A stretch of 64,000 nt of DNA from Phoronis australis. Taxonomy: Eukaryota > Phoronida > Phoronidae. Shown in pieces: positions 1 through 11,844 of the stretch; the first letter of the stretch is position 1, and each line of letters starts with the position of its first letter. The stretch spans positions 101,243 through 165,242 of the forward strand of contig NMRA01000635.1 in NCBI GenBank assembly GCA_002633005.1, written 5' to 3'. The notes under the pieces were generated by a model. It had not been told where the DNA came from. It did not search any database and worked only from the letters and a program-made list of their open reading frames with translations. A program made the translations under genes and the position numbers.

Positions 1-94
1 GTCTTGTATTAAGATATTGGCTACAGGGGTAAACTTCCCAACTTGTTGTTGGGCTATAGAATCAAACAAGTTGGGAGCAACGGGAAAACGCCGT

Positions 95-1045
95 AATGGG
101 ACCGATCTGAAAATACACGTCAGTCATGCTCTTGTCAGCAGGAACACATCTGTCAATTTTCATAATGATCTGTGAGGTTTGGAAGAAACAAAAGTAAAAA
201 TAAGTAAAATGGCCACTAGTTGGTGTAGAATACATCGAATTCATCCCAAAACAGGAACATGTCATTGTTCCTTTAATAGAAACCTCATTACGAATTTTCA
301 AAGAATCCGTCGAGGAAGTTCAAAGAAGCAGGGGAAAACGAAAAAACATTAAATTGCCACTAGGGGGCACAGAAGTCATTGGATCCATCCGAAAGTCGTC
401 GTTCTTTGTTGTCGATTTCATATCATTATTCTTTAGAACATACAGCCAAGGACGCAAAAAGAAAACAAAAAAGTGCCATTACAAGGCACCACAGTAGTCA
501 AAATTATCAGAAAATCATAGTGGTCCATTCTTTTTGCAGTAGGAACATTTATGCCTATTTTCACAATTATCCTTAGAGTAGTTTAGTTGATAGAGGGGTG
601 GACGCTAAAAACGGACTCAAAAACAGGAAAACTGGCCACTAGATGGCATAAAATACACCAAATCCATTCGAGACTGGGAAGGTAGCGTCATCTTACTAAT
701 AGATACCTATTTCTTAAATCTGCAGTGTTAAAGACCTCCGAAGATACTGAGGTAAACACAAAAAAACTAATATTGCCACTAGGGGGCACATCAGTAGTCC
801 GATCTGTCCAAAAATTCGCTCCTTCCGTCCCATCCACAAAAGGAACATGTCTACAAAATTTCATGAACATACACCAAAGGATTGGGGAGATAGAGAAACG
901 GACGCCAGACAGATACCAGACGGATGCCAGACCAGACACCGGACGGATGCCAGACCAGACACCGGACGGATGCCAGACCAGACAACGGATGGCTGAACCG
1001 AAATGACAGCATCATGCGCCCACTATGTATACGTGAACACATATT
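95..1045 (+). mobile_element. CTCF-motif repeat, copy 1 (partial, left end diverged or outside)
   Basis: Shares with the three other copies the monomer landmarks GCCACTAGGGGGCAC, AAATGGCCACTAGATGGC-like words, CCAATTTTCACAATCAT-like words and GGTTTGGTTGATAGAGGGG-like words. Exact matches to the CTCF consensus CCASYAGRKGGCRS are at 357-370 and 776-789, with a 13/14 match at 636-649. The 3' end carries a 23-bp minisatellite (about 921-990) and ends near CATCATGCGCCCACTATG, the counterpart of the hairpin end of the other copies. No protein is encoded. The open frames across it are by-products. Confidence 0.8.
921..990 (+). repeat. 23-bp minisatellite in copy 1
   Basis: CGGATGCCAGACCAGACAC-type units recur at 921, 944 and 967, an exact 23-bp period of three units. 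The position matches the GGACGCC/GGACGGAC-rich tail of the other copies, so the tail appears to be a site of local tandem expansion. Confidence 0.9.
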
Positions 1046-2676
1046 TTTATGCGTTAACTTTCAAAGGGGGTTAATAGAAAAGTCGTCTTCTTGCCTGATG
1101 ACGCTGTTAACCTCCCATAAAATTTAGGATTAACAAGGTTAAGAACAGATAACGCAACTGAGCAGTGAATGTATAAGTTATCAAAAGGCACACTTGGCTG
1201 TGAAAGACTGCAAATTAACCCAGGACTTCTGTCAAAAATCAATACTTGACTTAGATCAACTCTCATTCTAAATCACTTCACCTTTCTTAGTCACATTAGA
1301 AAAGATTTCAGGGCTTGACAAAAACTGGCAAATGATCATTGCGTACAGGCTAGGCTCATAAACTTTGCTTGTCATAGTGAGTTAATCTACTCCGCCTTAG
1401 CAGTATGGCTGTCATGATAAATTCATGCATTTTACTGAAAGCAATTTAAGTAAAAGATAAAAATACAAGGACTTGGCATTAAAAGAGGAAGCACACCTGT
1501 GAAGAAATAAGTGTTTTTGACAGAGGAAAATGGTTATAGTTGCTTCAACTGACTGTTGATCATTGTCTATTCAGCAAGAAGCAGTTGACATGAGGTCAGC
1601 ATTTAGTTGCTCCTTTGTGACTAATAAGGACGATATTCAATCACATTGCAGTATCAATCATCACAACCTCTTTCAATCTCATTACAGTTTATGAGGTCAA
1701 TAAAAAAATAACAAAAATTTATTTGTATTAATTATATCTTTTTCAGTGAGGCGTGGAAATATGTTGCAAACAGTTCATAGTTCATCCCATCAGCACGCCA
1801 TCTTTTTCATCACATCGCAGAAGGTCCTGGGTTCGAGTCCCGGCCGGGGCAGAAATCTTTTCGGACTTATAAGGTCACGTGATGAGACCAAAAAGATGGC
1901 ATTCCCAACATATTTCAACGCCTCCCTGAAAAAGATATATGTCACACACAATGGAGATCAAGGTAATATGCCCACTACTAAGTATGATTGGATTTCTGTG
2001 TTTGACCAGAGCTTCTGCATGGTTAGCAGAAGGTCCTGGGTTCAAGTTCCGGTCGGGGGTAGAAATCTTTTTGGACTGATATTCATCAGGTCACGATACG
2101 TGACCAAAAAGATGGCGTGCTGACGGGATAAACTGTTTGCAAAAATTTATTTATTTTTTCCATTTTTGAAACACAAGAACTCATAAAGGAGACTTCTTTA
2201 CATGTGTTAACTTGTTCAAAGTCACTGTACTTCAAATCGCTCACAGGTGAATATACTTTATGCATCAGAAATTGATTTATCTTCAACGTCGTTATAACTA
2301 TATTACGTATCCCCTAAGGTAAGGCAAAACCAACAACATTGGAACACATGTTTAAGCAATTCAGGAGCCCCTTTTTGAGATAATGGCACATTCTGGATGA
2401 TTTCAGTCATTTCAGGCAATTTAGAGTTACCTTTTCCACCTTCACCACTCCGCTAGCATGTTTCTAGAGGAAGCATTTCATGTGTTAAGTTTTTAAAGTG
2501 GTCATTGTGGAGAACTCCACATTCCAGATCATTTCACCCCAATACGATTATACTTTTAGAAAGTGTAAATTTATTGATGTACCAAGGCATTCTATTACAA
2601 ATTATAGCCTATTTTGAGGGCTGTTGTTAAACATGGGCATCAGGATTTTGGGTAGTAACCCATGGTATATGCATAC
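1046..2676 (-). other. Next intron of host gene, partial; contains one MITE
   Basis: Between exon 13 and the CTCF-motif repeat at the left edge I find only the tRNA-like MITE (1764-2142). The stretches 1046-1763 and 2143-2676 show no exon with a credible domain. Confidence 0.55.
1764..2142. mobile_element. MITE with TIRs and two tRNA-like B-box segments
   Basis: Begins TTGCAAACAGTT and ends AACTGTTTGCAA. The inverted repeats continue with CAGCACGCCATCTTTTT (about 1790 and 2103-2120, reverse), about 37 bp in all. Inside, GTCCTGGGTTCGAGTCCC (about 1825-1841) and a diverged copy (about 2035-2050) look like the T-arm/B-box of a tRNA. Each is followed by a GCAGAAATCTTTT-like and a GACCAAAAAGATGGC-like word. 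This is most simply a non-autonomous element carrying or derived from a duplicated tRNA-derived SINE piece. It codes for nothing. Confidence 0.7.
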
Positions 2677-2937
2677 CATCTTGGTCAGTCTTTATCTGCA
2701 CATTTTTCTCCAAGCCACATCCCTTGCTGTTACAGTAGGATATCTTCACTGAGTATGAAGTATAAGGTGTCAGTCCTGGCACAGTCACCTGTGTACGTGT
2801 GAACACAGGGTCACCACCATCTACTTGATACCTGTATACACCATTACCACCATTCATGTCTCCACATGTCATACTGAAGGTGAGAGTCATCGTTCTGGAG
2901 GTGACTGTGAAAGACAACTGAGGAGCAACACTGGGTA
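2677..2937 (-). CDS. Exon 13: FN3 module C (last exon in window)
   Basis: Phase 1 at both ends (CCAG|TA and G|GTATGC). It encodes PSVAPQLSFTVTSRTMTLTF, then GVYRYQVDGGD, TVPGLTPYTSYSVKISYCNS and KGCGLEKNVQIKT. The motif V-P-G-L-x-P-Y-T-S-Y-S-V-K-I is the typical FN3 E-F region. The phase 1 donor shows the gene continues to the left, beyond 2676 or beyond the window edge. Confidence 0.88.
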
Positions 2938-3115
2938 CTGGAATAACAGACGCAAGAATGTGTTACAATGGATACCAGAATTATAGTGCAAAACTTCACA
3001 AATGAAGCGACATATTTGTCATGAGAACCACATCTCAGCCTTAGGGTGACCAAAAGATTTCAAGAAACTGCCCATTTGGACACAATAATCACACTTAAAA
3101 GTGCATCAAACTTAC
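2938..3115 (-). other. Intron 12 of host gene (178 nt)
   Basis: Shortest intron of the locus. Both boundaries are clear. Nothing else is seen in it. Confidence 0.85.
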
Positions 3116-3415
3116 TTTCTTCCAAAGTTGTACTGTGTTTGTTTGATGACTCGCCATAACCAACAGATGTCCCTGCTTGTACTGTGATCTCATACTGTGC
3201 ATATTCCTCAAGCCCATCAAATGTGTACTGAGACACTGATGATGTTTTATAAACAAAACCAGTAAGTGAAGTGGTAGAACATGCCACCCTTTTCATCAGC
3301 CTGTATCCAACAATGTACTCAATAACAACTCCATTTGGCTGTGCTGGGACACCCCATGATATCAACAGTGATGTAGAAGATGGTGTCACACTAAGACTGG
3401 TAACAGGACCTGGCA
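3116..3415 (-). CDS. Exon 12: FN3 module B
   Basis: Complete FN3 in one 300-nt exon, phase 1 at both ends (CCAG|TG and A|GTAAGT). It shows PGPVTSLSVTPSSTSLLISW, then VIEYIVGYRL, YTFDGLEEYAQYEITVQAGT and GYGESSNK. The P-x-x-V, the W of strand B, L-x-x-Y-x-x-Y-x-I-x-V-x-A and G-x-G-x-S-S motifs are all in place. Confidence 0.92.
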
Positions 3416-3842
3416 CTGGAAAATTATTAAAGTAATAATCTGAAGATTTTTATTACACACACAGTGTTAAATATTCATATATTGATGTATTTGTTTGTGA
3501 ACATACCCAGGAAGTGCATATTGTTTTACTGATTACCGTTATAATTGGGCTTATTAGTTTTTTAGATACATTTATTACCCAGGTAATATCACAAAGCCAG
3601 TCTGAGGTTGGGCACTTTATATCCAGCTTTAACAAAAGTATATTATATTAAACAATAAATATGTGTAAAGGCAATGGAATGTAACTGAACAGGAAAAATG
3701 GGATGGGGGAAGGAAATTCATGCGTCATTCATACACACACTCACGCCGTGCTGATATGGTGTCTCATGAAATTAATACGCACAATGAAAAGAAAAGAATA
3801 TAATAAATAATATAGATACATAAATAACACACACAACACATA

Positions 3843-3938
3843 TCTATCTGTCTGTCTGTCTGTCTATATGCATATATATATACATGCATATTATATTATA
3901 CATATACATAATACACATATATATTATATATTTTTTTA
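3843..3938. repeat. Simple repeats (CTGT)n and (AT)n-rich
   Basis: Runs of TCTGTCTG followed by alternating ATATAT/ACATAT over about 95 bases. Confidence 0.9.
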
Positions 3939-4261
3939 AATACAGAAATAAATAATATGGAAATTAAAGTGTAATACATAACGCAGTGTAACGATGCTCG
4001 ATTTAAATGACAATATAAAAATAATAATAACAGTGGAGCTCTATTTATCCACATTTGTTTCCGAGGTATCTGTTAAAATTGTATTTATAAACGTTTGCAA
4101 CTTCAGTTTAAGATCGTTAAAAATGAGAGGTTTTTGTGCCTTTGTTGTCTTATAAATGAAATAAAGTGCAAGTGTATTAATGGTATTTCAAATTAATTTG
4201 TGATTTGGATTTATGTTTTGAACAAAATGTATAATGTCCCAAATCGTAAGCATGTACTCAC

Positions 4262-5160
4262 TGGCTTTATTTAAGAGTGCTTGCACTGATTCCCAGAAAT
4301 TCATGACACAGGTGCAATAACAAAACATGTGAAGTGAATAAAGTTTGTAACTCCTCACAATAGGAGTACTTATCAGTTTGGACTACCCCTATTGTGTATA
4401 AAGTCATATTTGTAAATATTCTTCTATGGGTAAAAAGGTACCTGAAGTTCTTTAATTCAGGATTTATGGGAAGGCTAAAGGGTATAAAATAAATTGCTCT
4501 GATTTCTTTTTCATTATAATTACTGAACCACACATAATTGCCAGGTTTTTGTGCAAAAGTATGTATAGTACAATTTTTAACCCAGTCTTTACTTAACAAC
4601 TATTATAATTAACTAAATGAAAGTTGTTGCAACAAATAAATTTTGCTTCTAGTTCACCAAGATGCTTCCTCAATGCACTAACAACAACATTGTATGCCAA
4701 TACATAAAAATTCTTGAGATCGTATTTATTTTTAAAAAATCCCAGCCAAGAGTTTTAATTTCATTATCTAGAAAATCTTCGCAAACTAACAGTCCCGCTT
4801 AAAACATTTCCTGATAAAATACTGATTTATTGCTAAGTAAAATGTTTTGATTATTCCATAAGACCTGTTTGTTCGTAGGATTATTCTTACAAACTTCTAC
4901 ATTTAAAGGCTCTAAGTTTTTAAGCAATTCAGTATAAAAGGAATTATTAATTGACATTTTCAAATTTCTTAAACAGAAGTTTGAAAAGAAAATAAGGTCA
5001 CCACCCAATTTAATTAAAAGAGAGTTGGGATGAAATTTCCTCCTGAATTTAAACGTTTGACCTAATTGAACATGAGACACACTAGGATATTTTAACCCTT
5101 CTTCATATGGAAGTACAGTGACATATTCCTTAAGTTTATTCTTGGTGGCTTTCCACACCG
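4262..5160 (-). pseudogene. L1/Tx1-like LINE fragment (C-terminal part of ORF2), degenerate
   Basis: Two minus-strand frames (4799-5158, then 4267-4599) read like the region after the reverse transcriptase of L1-type LINEs. Examples are QVLWNNQNILLSNKSVFYQ, then FDNEI/FFKNKY-like words, then HRRIFTNMTLYTIGV followed by a C-x-x-C...H...C-like tail broken by a frame change. The catalytic RT domain is absent, so the copy is 5'-truncated. It lies in intron 11 on the same strand as the host gene. The family call rests on motif order only. Confidence 0.55.
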
Positions 5161-6892
5161 AGTAAAATATCTAATTATTTATACAATACTATTTCTGTAA
5201 CTTCAATATTGGCTAAAACGTGAATCAACCTAGACAAACTGTAAGTTTTTACAACATGAGTTTTCCCTGTTGTCGTCAACTGTCTAGTTTTAGGCTTAAT
5301 TATTGATTTCAGAGTATTTTATACTAGAGCAATGAAATTGTTTCCAACAAATAATTGGGGCACTACCGTAGTGAGTGTCCAGTGTAGATGATGTACATGT
5401 AAGGTTGTTGTTTATTGAGACATGAAAGCCAGAGGCTGATTTGGTACACAGTTTAATTAGCACCTGTTGAGGTTTGAATAGCAAGTGACCAGCCGCATTC
5501 AATAGTCTGGAGAGGGCTAGTATTATTTTGTATGCAAATGTGGAACTTATGATGGGAGCTGTCAGAGGCATTGTCAGCCAGGAGTTGGCGTGTGGATTCT
5601 GCTGGAGAAAGTCACGTCTGAGTGCAGAGATTGGTCTAGTTATCAACAACTGGAGGACATGAAATCAAAGAAGCTTGAATGCAAAAACTGACCTGATCTT
5701 GAACAAAATGTTATTTCAGTTCTAGCACAACTAAAATTTACGCCAATAAACAAGTTCTTAGTTAGAAGTGTGCGAACTCAACTATGTATTTTAACTTAAA
5801 TGAACAGGCTATGTGATGAAGACGATTGCCAAGGTGTCAGTGTAAATCAAATGGATTCAAAGTTTATGGCCTAAATATTTCAATATATTCCAAAATATGG
5901 CTTGCCTGTGAAATTCATTGCTCAACATGTGGAGAATTTCTCACTTACACTGGTCACCACTCTGATTCCCTATGCCCCAGACAACTTTTATGATCCCTAT
6001 TCAGCACACCCTTTGTATTGATGTATAACTGAGCTAATGAAGTGTAAGGTAATAGCTAGCACTACTTTCTTAACAATGGTGGTCCTTATTACATCCAAAT
6101 TGTTTTTCTCTGGTATTTGCACAGAGTTAAAGCCTACAATATGGAGAGCAGTTTTAACTTAGCACATTTCACATAATACAAAAAAAAGTTTTAATTAAAA
6201 TTTGCTTTGATGTTGACAAAGGGCCACTTCTCAAAGGGGCGTTGGTTTTAAATACGTTTCACACCTGTTTTCATTACTTTATTTTAATATTCCTGTCTAC
6301 TTGATTTTTTCATACCCGTTAGGGTTGCTATCTTTTTTTGTTTAAATGAAGTATCAAAATAAGTTAGAAGTCAGTTAATTGTTAATTACAGTTACACACC
6401 AAGCATGTCACAGCAACCAAAACTACACGTGCAATTAGTTCAAGTTAAATTTTTATTAGAAATCAAATCATAATATATATACAAAAGTGCAAATATGGTG
6501 ATAGCCAAGCTGAGTCATAAAAATTGAAATCACAGCTTTTGCCCACCAACCAGCCTCATCCACTGCTTACACTCTCTCTAAAGCTATTCATCTTAGCAGG
6601 AAGATAACCAGGAAGGGACAACTAGCTAAACCGCCGTTTTTGGCCTCCTTCCCCGGACTAATTTCAGGACTTAAGTTTCGTTTAAAAGGAAACAGATGAT
6701 TTTATCAGAGAGATTTAAGCTTTTTCTATAGAAGGATATCAAAAAAACTCACTTTTCAACCTTAAACAGTTGTGTAATTGTACTTTGAAAATATCGACTT
6801 CAGCGCATGCAATCGCAATTTCCCACACGCAGTCACGGGTATTTAAGCTTTTCCGTCGATGTATAGATGGCGCAGTAGTCAAGTACTACCTC

Positions 6893-6900
6893 ATTTGCAT
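6893..6900 (+). promoter_or_regulatory. Octamer ATTTGCAT
   Basis: CCTCATTTGCATAT, the same 14-base context as at 11529-11542. Octamers occur in promoters of POU-regulated, histone and snRNA genes, but no gene start is identifiable here and the assembly gap begins about 320 bases downstream. Confidence 0.25.
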
Positions 6901-7217
6901 ATCAAATTTGGATGTGGGAGTTCTGAGACTCTCGTCAGTTTAGTTGTTGTCGACCGCTTGAGTGCATAAAGCGGTGCCCTGCCGCTGAGAGCATGCGCTG
7001 ATGAAGATACCACAGCTAACTCGATCGCTTCGCAATCAGGAGGTGAAAACACTCTCATGACCGCAGTTCTGAATTCCAGCTAAGCAAGCCCTATTTCGAG
7101 GAGCAGATTTGAATTGTTTTCGTCCCCAGACTGTGGATTGCAGAGAAGATTAGAATGAGGTCAACATCGAAGTTTCTGCGGCTACCTATCGTGTTGAAAG
7201 TTTGAAGTGTCAGAACC

Positions 7218-7714
7218 NNNNNNNNNNNNNNNNNNNNNNNNNNNNNNNNNNNNNNNNNNNNNNNNNNNNNNNNNNNNNNNNNNNNNNNNNNNNNNNNNNN
7301 NNNNNNNNNNNNNNNNNNNNNNNNNNNNNNNNNNNNNNNNNNNNNNNNNNNNNNNNNNNNNNNNNNNNNNNNNNNNNNNNNNNNNNNNNNNNNNNNNNNN
7401 NNNNNNNNNNNNNNNNNNNNNNNNNNNNNNNNNNNNNNNNNNNNNNNNNNNNNNNNNNNNNNNNNNNNNNNNNNNNNNNNNNNNNNNNNNNNNNNNNNNN
7501 NNNNNNNNNNNNNNNNNNNNNNNNNNNNNNNNNNNNNNNNNNNNNNNNNNNNNNNNNNNNNNNNNNNNNNNNNNNNNNNNNNNNNNNNNNNNNNNNNNNN
7601 NNNNNNNNNNNNNNNNNNNNNNNNNNNNNNNNNNNNNNNNNNNNNNNNNNNNNNNNNNNNNNNNNNNNNNNNNNNNNNNNNNNNNNNNNNNNNNNNNNNN
7701 NNNNNNNNNNNNNN
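7218..7714. other. Assembly gap (497 N)
   Basis: Run of N. Open frames drawn through it are meaningless. Confidence 0.99.
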
Positions 7715-9658
7715 CATTTTCACTGGCCACCTTGCTACAGTCGACTTGCGCAATAGCCGAATTAGTGTCCACATTTGTGATCACGCGCCGGGTACAGGCC
7801 CATGAGACAAGTTGCAGCAACAAATTCGGTACGAATCCATAAAACCTTTTACACGCACAATTAAATGCGCAAAACTGCTCCTGTATTTCTTAAACCTTTA
7901 ATTTAATGCTCAAGCTATACAACGAGTGCGTGTTGAAACACAACATTGACTTGGACCAACGATGGACTCCTTGCATCAGGACCTTAGTAAGCGAGGGGAA
8001 GGCGAGTGCCACCCCCAAAAAATTGCACGCCTCAGGGATAAACCATGGCAACCGACAAAGGTGTGGGGATGGGGAAAGACAAAAAGGAAAGACTTCGAAT
8101 ACTGATCAGAGAGAAAACTCAAGGGAACATTGAAAACTCGGTATCAGTGTATGGTTTACCATTTGAGGGCCCTGACCAGGACAATTGTTGTTAGGGACTC
8201 CGTTTTTGCAGCATAGGTCGTCTAAGCGCTCTTGAAAATGTGCACTTTACCATTCATAAATGTATTTCGAAAATTCGAGAAAATTTGTACAGCAAAAATT
8301 TTGCGGAGCGTATTAAAGGAGCATGCCACCCAAATACAACCTAATTTGTATCAATTTAGATCGAGTAGTTCTACTCCATAACGGCACGCGCGGTTGCGTT
8401 ACCTGACACCTGACGGCAGACTGAGGTTTTGAAATTATCCAATGACGTAATTGGTTTCACACGCAGTCTGTTCAGCAGTTCACAACACGGGTTACTGGTG
8501 TCAGCTTATCGCTTGAATTCATCGTTTTACACCAATAAATCATCAAACTTCGATGTAAAACCCTTAAAAATACACCAAATTCCTATAAAAACGTCTTGTT
8601 TTATTTCGCTGTTACGGATTTATTGGTATTTGGACACGGCCGTAGCCTACAACGGCTCGGAATTCCAATAAGGTCCGTAGCAGGAGTTTGGGGTCTTTTC
8701 GGAGATAAATCCAAAGTATACAGAGAGGAGAACCTAGTCTGTGTTGTTTAGAATTGTGATTTTTTGAGTTCTAAACACGCAAAACGCTCATTATCCTGGC
8801 CAGTGGCTCGGAGCCCGGTCAGGCCCGTCGCGGCTGGCCGGATTGACTCGTTATCCCGACTAGTGGCTCGGAAACTGATCAGACATCACGAACATAAAAC
8901 AGCCAAAGTTGGAAACTAAACTTCTAGTCAGGAAAATACTATACTGAGTGAGCCAAAGTAATGTGCACGTGATTATGTTGGTGAATTAGCCACGAAACTG
9001 CAAATCTACTTACTCGTCGGGGCCGCGAATTCAAATTCCGCTTCGTCCACAGCATCGTCAGCATGCTCACACCCAGTCTTCAATATGGGGGGGGGCTCGA
9101 ATTTCTGTGGATCTTTTGGTAACAAAAAAGCGGGTGAGCTAAAAAAACGGGGCACTACTGTGAACTGCGCGATTGTGCTTATTTTGAGGACTGTAGTCTC
9201 ATTTTCTTGGACTTTTTGTTTCCCAGAGGCGGAACTTTTTGTCCACTTCGCCACTTTGCCCTAGCTCGTTCGAGCCCCCGAGCCCCCCTGGGTGTGCGCA
9301 TGGTCAGGGCAGAAGCTGTACATTGACAATCATTATTTGAATAATGTAAATATAAATAAAGATTCCCCTAACACCTGCCCGTGGGATGGAAATCGAGTTG
9401 TTTCACAACAGTTTCTGCCATCTATCACTAAATTAGCATGAGCTCACACGGCCTCGGTGTCCCGTCAATTAGTTTTATTGCACTTAAAGCCGGTAACGCA
9501 GGGATTTATTCATTGCTGGCTTCTCAAATCATGTTTGCACTCAGGAACACTCCAAAGGCATTACAAATTGCATCTAATGAGACAGACTTTGTTTCAGTAT
9601 ATTGGTTAGGGTGAGAATAATTCATTTTGAAACAGAACGCTCAGTGATAAACGTCAAC

Positions 9659-10030
9659 ATGGCAACTCGCAATCCCCCGCGACTTAGACGAGAGCTCATC
9701 AGTCCCGACGAAGACTTCGCAGGTGGATCTTTAGGTTTCACAGGCTATCAGTTCGAACAGGAATACAGTGATGAAGAAATACTAAAGAGGCGCCGTGAAC
9801 AAGCTCAGACAACGGAGCGTAGGGATAGTTATTTGGCAAGCTGGGATTCGTCAGGCACTCACGCGGCTGTCGACCACTGCAGGCCACAGACAAGGAGATG
9901 TTCCACGGCCTCATACTTGCTATTTACAGCGTACTTTTCATTCTTCACTACTGCGATCCACTTCCTAAACATTTCGGACTCTCGAGGAAGTCGAAAAAAC
10001 GATATTCCCGCTTTCCTCGCAGCTGCATAG
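9659..10030 (+). pseudogene. Second Kolobok frame (acidic N-terminus of a P2X7-C-terminus-like protein), truncated
   Basis: From MATRNPPRLRREL through GYQFEQEYSDEEILKRRRE to TERRDSYL. The GYxFEPEYxxxE pattern is shared with the convergent frame of the family 1 Kolobok (GGYMFEPEYNEAEYT). There the pattern leads into a WCxCxxC cluster. Here the cysteine part is missing and the frame runs on into antisense THAP sequence, so the real product ended before about 9860. Function unknown. Confidence 0.55.
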
Positions 10031-10062
10031 CTCGCACAAGCGGGAACAATGCACCGCAACAT
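9859..10062 (-). pseudogene. THAP domain remnant of Kolobok transposase
   Basis: Starts MLRCIVPACASYAA, then GISFFRLPRESEMFRKWI and KYEAVEHLLVCGLQ. A THAP zinc finger has C-x(2-4)-C, an F-P motif (here FFRLP), a W, and C-x2-H. The first cysteine pair and W are present, but the final histidine is replaced (CGLQ) and the frame stops soon after. The remnant is therefore truncated by the internal deletion. THAP domains bind the transposon's terminal DNA. Confidence 0.75.
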
Positions 10063-10247
10063 AGCGACATTCACTCTCATTTAGTGCAGATGAACCACTA
10101 GCGTCGCTAGCGTCGTTTCTCACCTTCCTCACAGGTTAACAAGACACCTCTTGGCAAGATAAGGTCGACCGTGTGCGAGGCGATGTGCATGGATATAAAC
10201 CAATTAATAAGGCAAAAAAGACTAATTAAATCGGGTGGCATTCTCCT

Positions 10248-11844
10248 ATTATTCAGTTCAAGTTTTTCAATGGTCCATAGGCGGTGCACTGCAGGGAGGC
10301 TGAGGGGGCTTTAGCCCCCACTTTTTTCAGTGCTGCGCCCTCTATACACCTCCGACATGACACTGCCAACTACACGAGGGGAAGTTGAGATTTCAAATTC
10401 ATCAAAGAACACAAAACATTCGTGCACAGCACAGGAGCTGTCTTGTAAGAAATGGCGATGCGTCACTGAACTTAGTTGAAGGCTGAAGGACTGACTTGCA
10501 AAAATTCGAACCATCATCAGACCACCATATCGCAAAGAAGGACTCTAAACGACAACAGTGATATTCATGAATATATTGAATTTTAAAAAAACTAGACTAA
10601 AGAAATAAAAAAATTTACAAACCGTAGATCGGATCGAAAAAGAAATTCAAGTCATTGCTCGTAAATTTGGAAAGATTGTCTTTGCATTTCCTTGATGCTT
10701 GTAGTTCCCAGTAGTATTGTGCAATGAATTTAGGTTCTTCTAAACCGAATCGTTTGCTTGACATTCCCGTGCATACTGCAAAGGCTGGACACGTTGTGAC
10801 TCAGTGACGCACCCACGTTAAAAATAAGGTGTTGGCTGTCCGCGTAGAATCCGCGCACAGTGATTGACGGGAAAAGAACTTGAACTGCAGGAGTTGAAGT
10901 GTGTGCATTTTTGGGACACGCGTTCCATAGCATTTTCCCCAGCCGCTCGGCGGCAGAAGTTGGACCAGTGGCTGTGTTTCAACAGCTCTATAGACCAAGG
11001 ATTTCGAGATCATATTTTTCAAAAAAATCTTCAGGAAATGACCGTATTAAAATAAACTTTTCCCGAAACTGGGTCAAACAGAACGACCTTGGCAGAGCCA
11101 GAACACGGGTACAGGTTCGAGCTAAGCCGCACGTCTCAAATGAATCATAGCGGAGCTGACCAGCGACTAGCATTAGTTCGTCGAATTGCGCATGCATGGA
11201 TCGGACTTCCCAGCGACTCGGACGCCACGACATCTGCCACCCGTGGCGGGAGCAGCTTATTTATTGACTAACACTTGCTTCTAAATCTGGATTTAAGCAA
11301 AATGACAAAGTCCACGCTTACACATATGCAAGCGCATCCAAATACAATTAAATGTATTTTCATGTGAAACCATTCAATGTTCTTTGAACATTGACTTGTG
11401 TGAGTTCTTAATTTTCTTAGATCTGCCCAATCAGGTAGAACCGCGTTTCAAGTCATTCGCTATAGGCACCGGAGGGTTCAAATTGGAAGTTCGCGTCATA
11501 TGACGTCATGTGACGTAGGAGATGCGAGCCTCATTTGCATATATAAGTGACATCTGTTGCTTCAAAAAAGAGGATCATGCCCGAGCACATGCCTGGGAAG
11601 AGGCATCTTTTTAAGGGTAAAACAAGTCNAGCTTATTAACACGCAAAATCAGTCCAGGATCACCTGTGGTTGACTTGCAGACAAACTGTTCAGTAATTTC
11701 AGAATATTTGTGAGAAAAACATCAACAATCTTCAAGCTATTTCTCCAACTGCTCATTCCTGACGCCATTTTAGTTTGAATTCAGAAATCTGGTTCAACTG
11801 AAATTTCTACAGTTACAGCCAATCAGGGTGTTTGTTTATCTCAG
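10248..11844. other. Intronic stretch without recognisable gene
   Basis: Includes a G/C palindrome GGGGGCTTTAGCCCCC (about 10304-10319) next to GCAGGGAGGCTGAGG, resembling the inner part of a hAT-type terminus. Several overlapping frames at 10730-11270 on both strands have no recognisable similarity. A possible promoter lies at 11501-11579 (separate entry). Confidence 0.5.
11501..11579 (+). promoter_or_regulatory. Promoter-like cluster: CRE, octamer, TATA, ATG
   Basis: In order: TGACGTCA (11501-11508), TGACGTA (11511), ATTTGCAT (11533-11540), TATATAAG (11540-11547) and an ATG at 11577, about 30 nt downstream of the TATA. The short frame MPEHMPGKRHLFKG meets GTAAAA, a possible donor. This could be the start of a plus-strand gene nested in intron 11, or the promoter of an old element. 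No second exon was found, so it remains a candidate. Confidence 0.3.

Larger units (their letters stand above)
8317..10247 (-). mobile_element. Kolobok family 2 element, copy 1 (internally deleted)
   Basis: Left end TTAA|AGGAGCATGCCACCC (TTAA at 8313-8316); right end GGGTGGCATTCTCCT, followed by ATTA, a probably decayed TTAA. The inverted copy at 42016-45464 confirms both ends. TTAA target sites together with a THAP-domain transposase define the Kolobok superfamily. The THAP frame runs leftward from 10062 and a second frame runs rightward from 9659. They meet at about 9.86 kb, where an internal deletion has fused them tail to tail. No DDE catalytic region remains, so the copy is non-autonomous. 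Confidence 0.75.

Noticed and set aside
688-1042. Several overlapping frames with CLVWHPSGVW or MPDQTPDG repeats
   Set aside because: Translations of the 23-bp minisatellite inside a non-coding repeat.
6950-7060. snRNA or box C/D snoRNA (TGATGAAG near 6998)
   Set aside because: No matching D box with terminal stem and no similarity to U1-U6 that I can see.
7091-7842. Long open frames across 7218-7714 on both strands
   Set aside because: They consist of N translated as X; no coding evidence on either side.
9006-9254. Minus-strand 82-codon frame inside Kolobok 2 copy 1 (KWTKSSASGKQ)
   Set aside because: It lies in a segment absent from copy 2 and has no recognisable domain; could be captured DNA but cannot be assigned.
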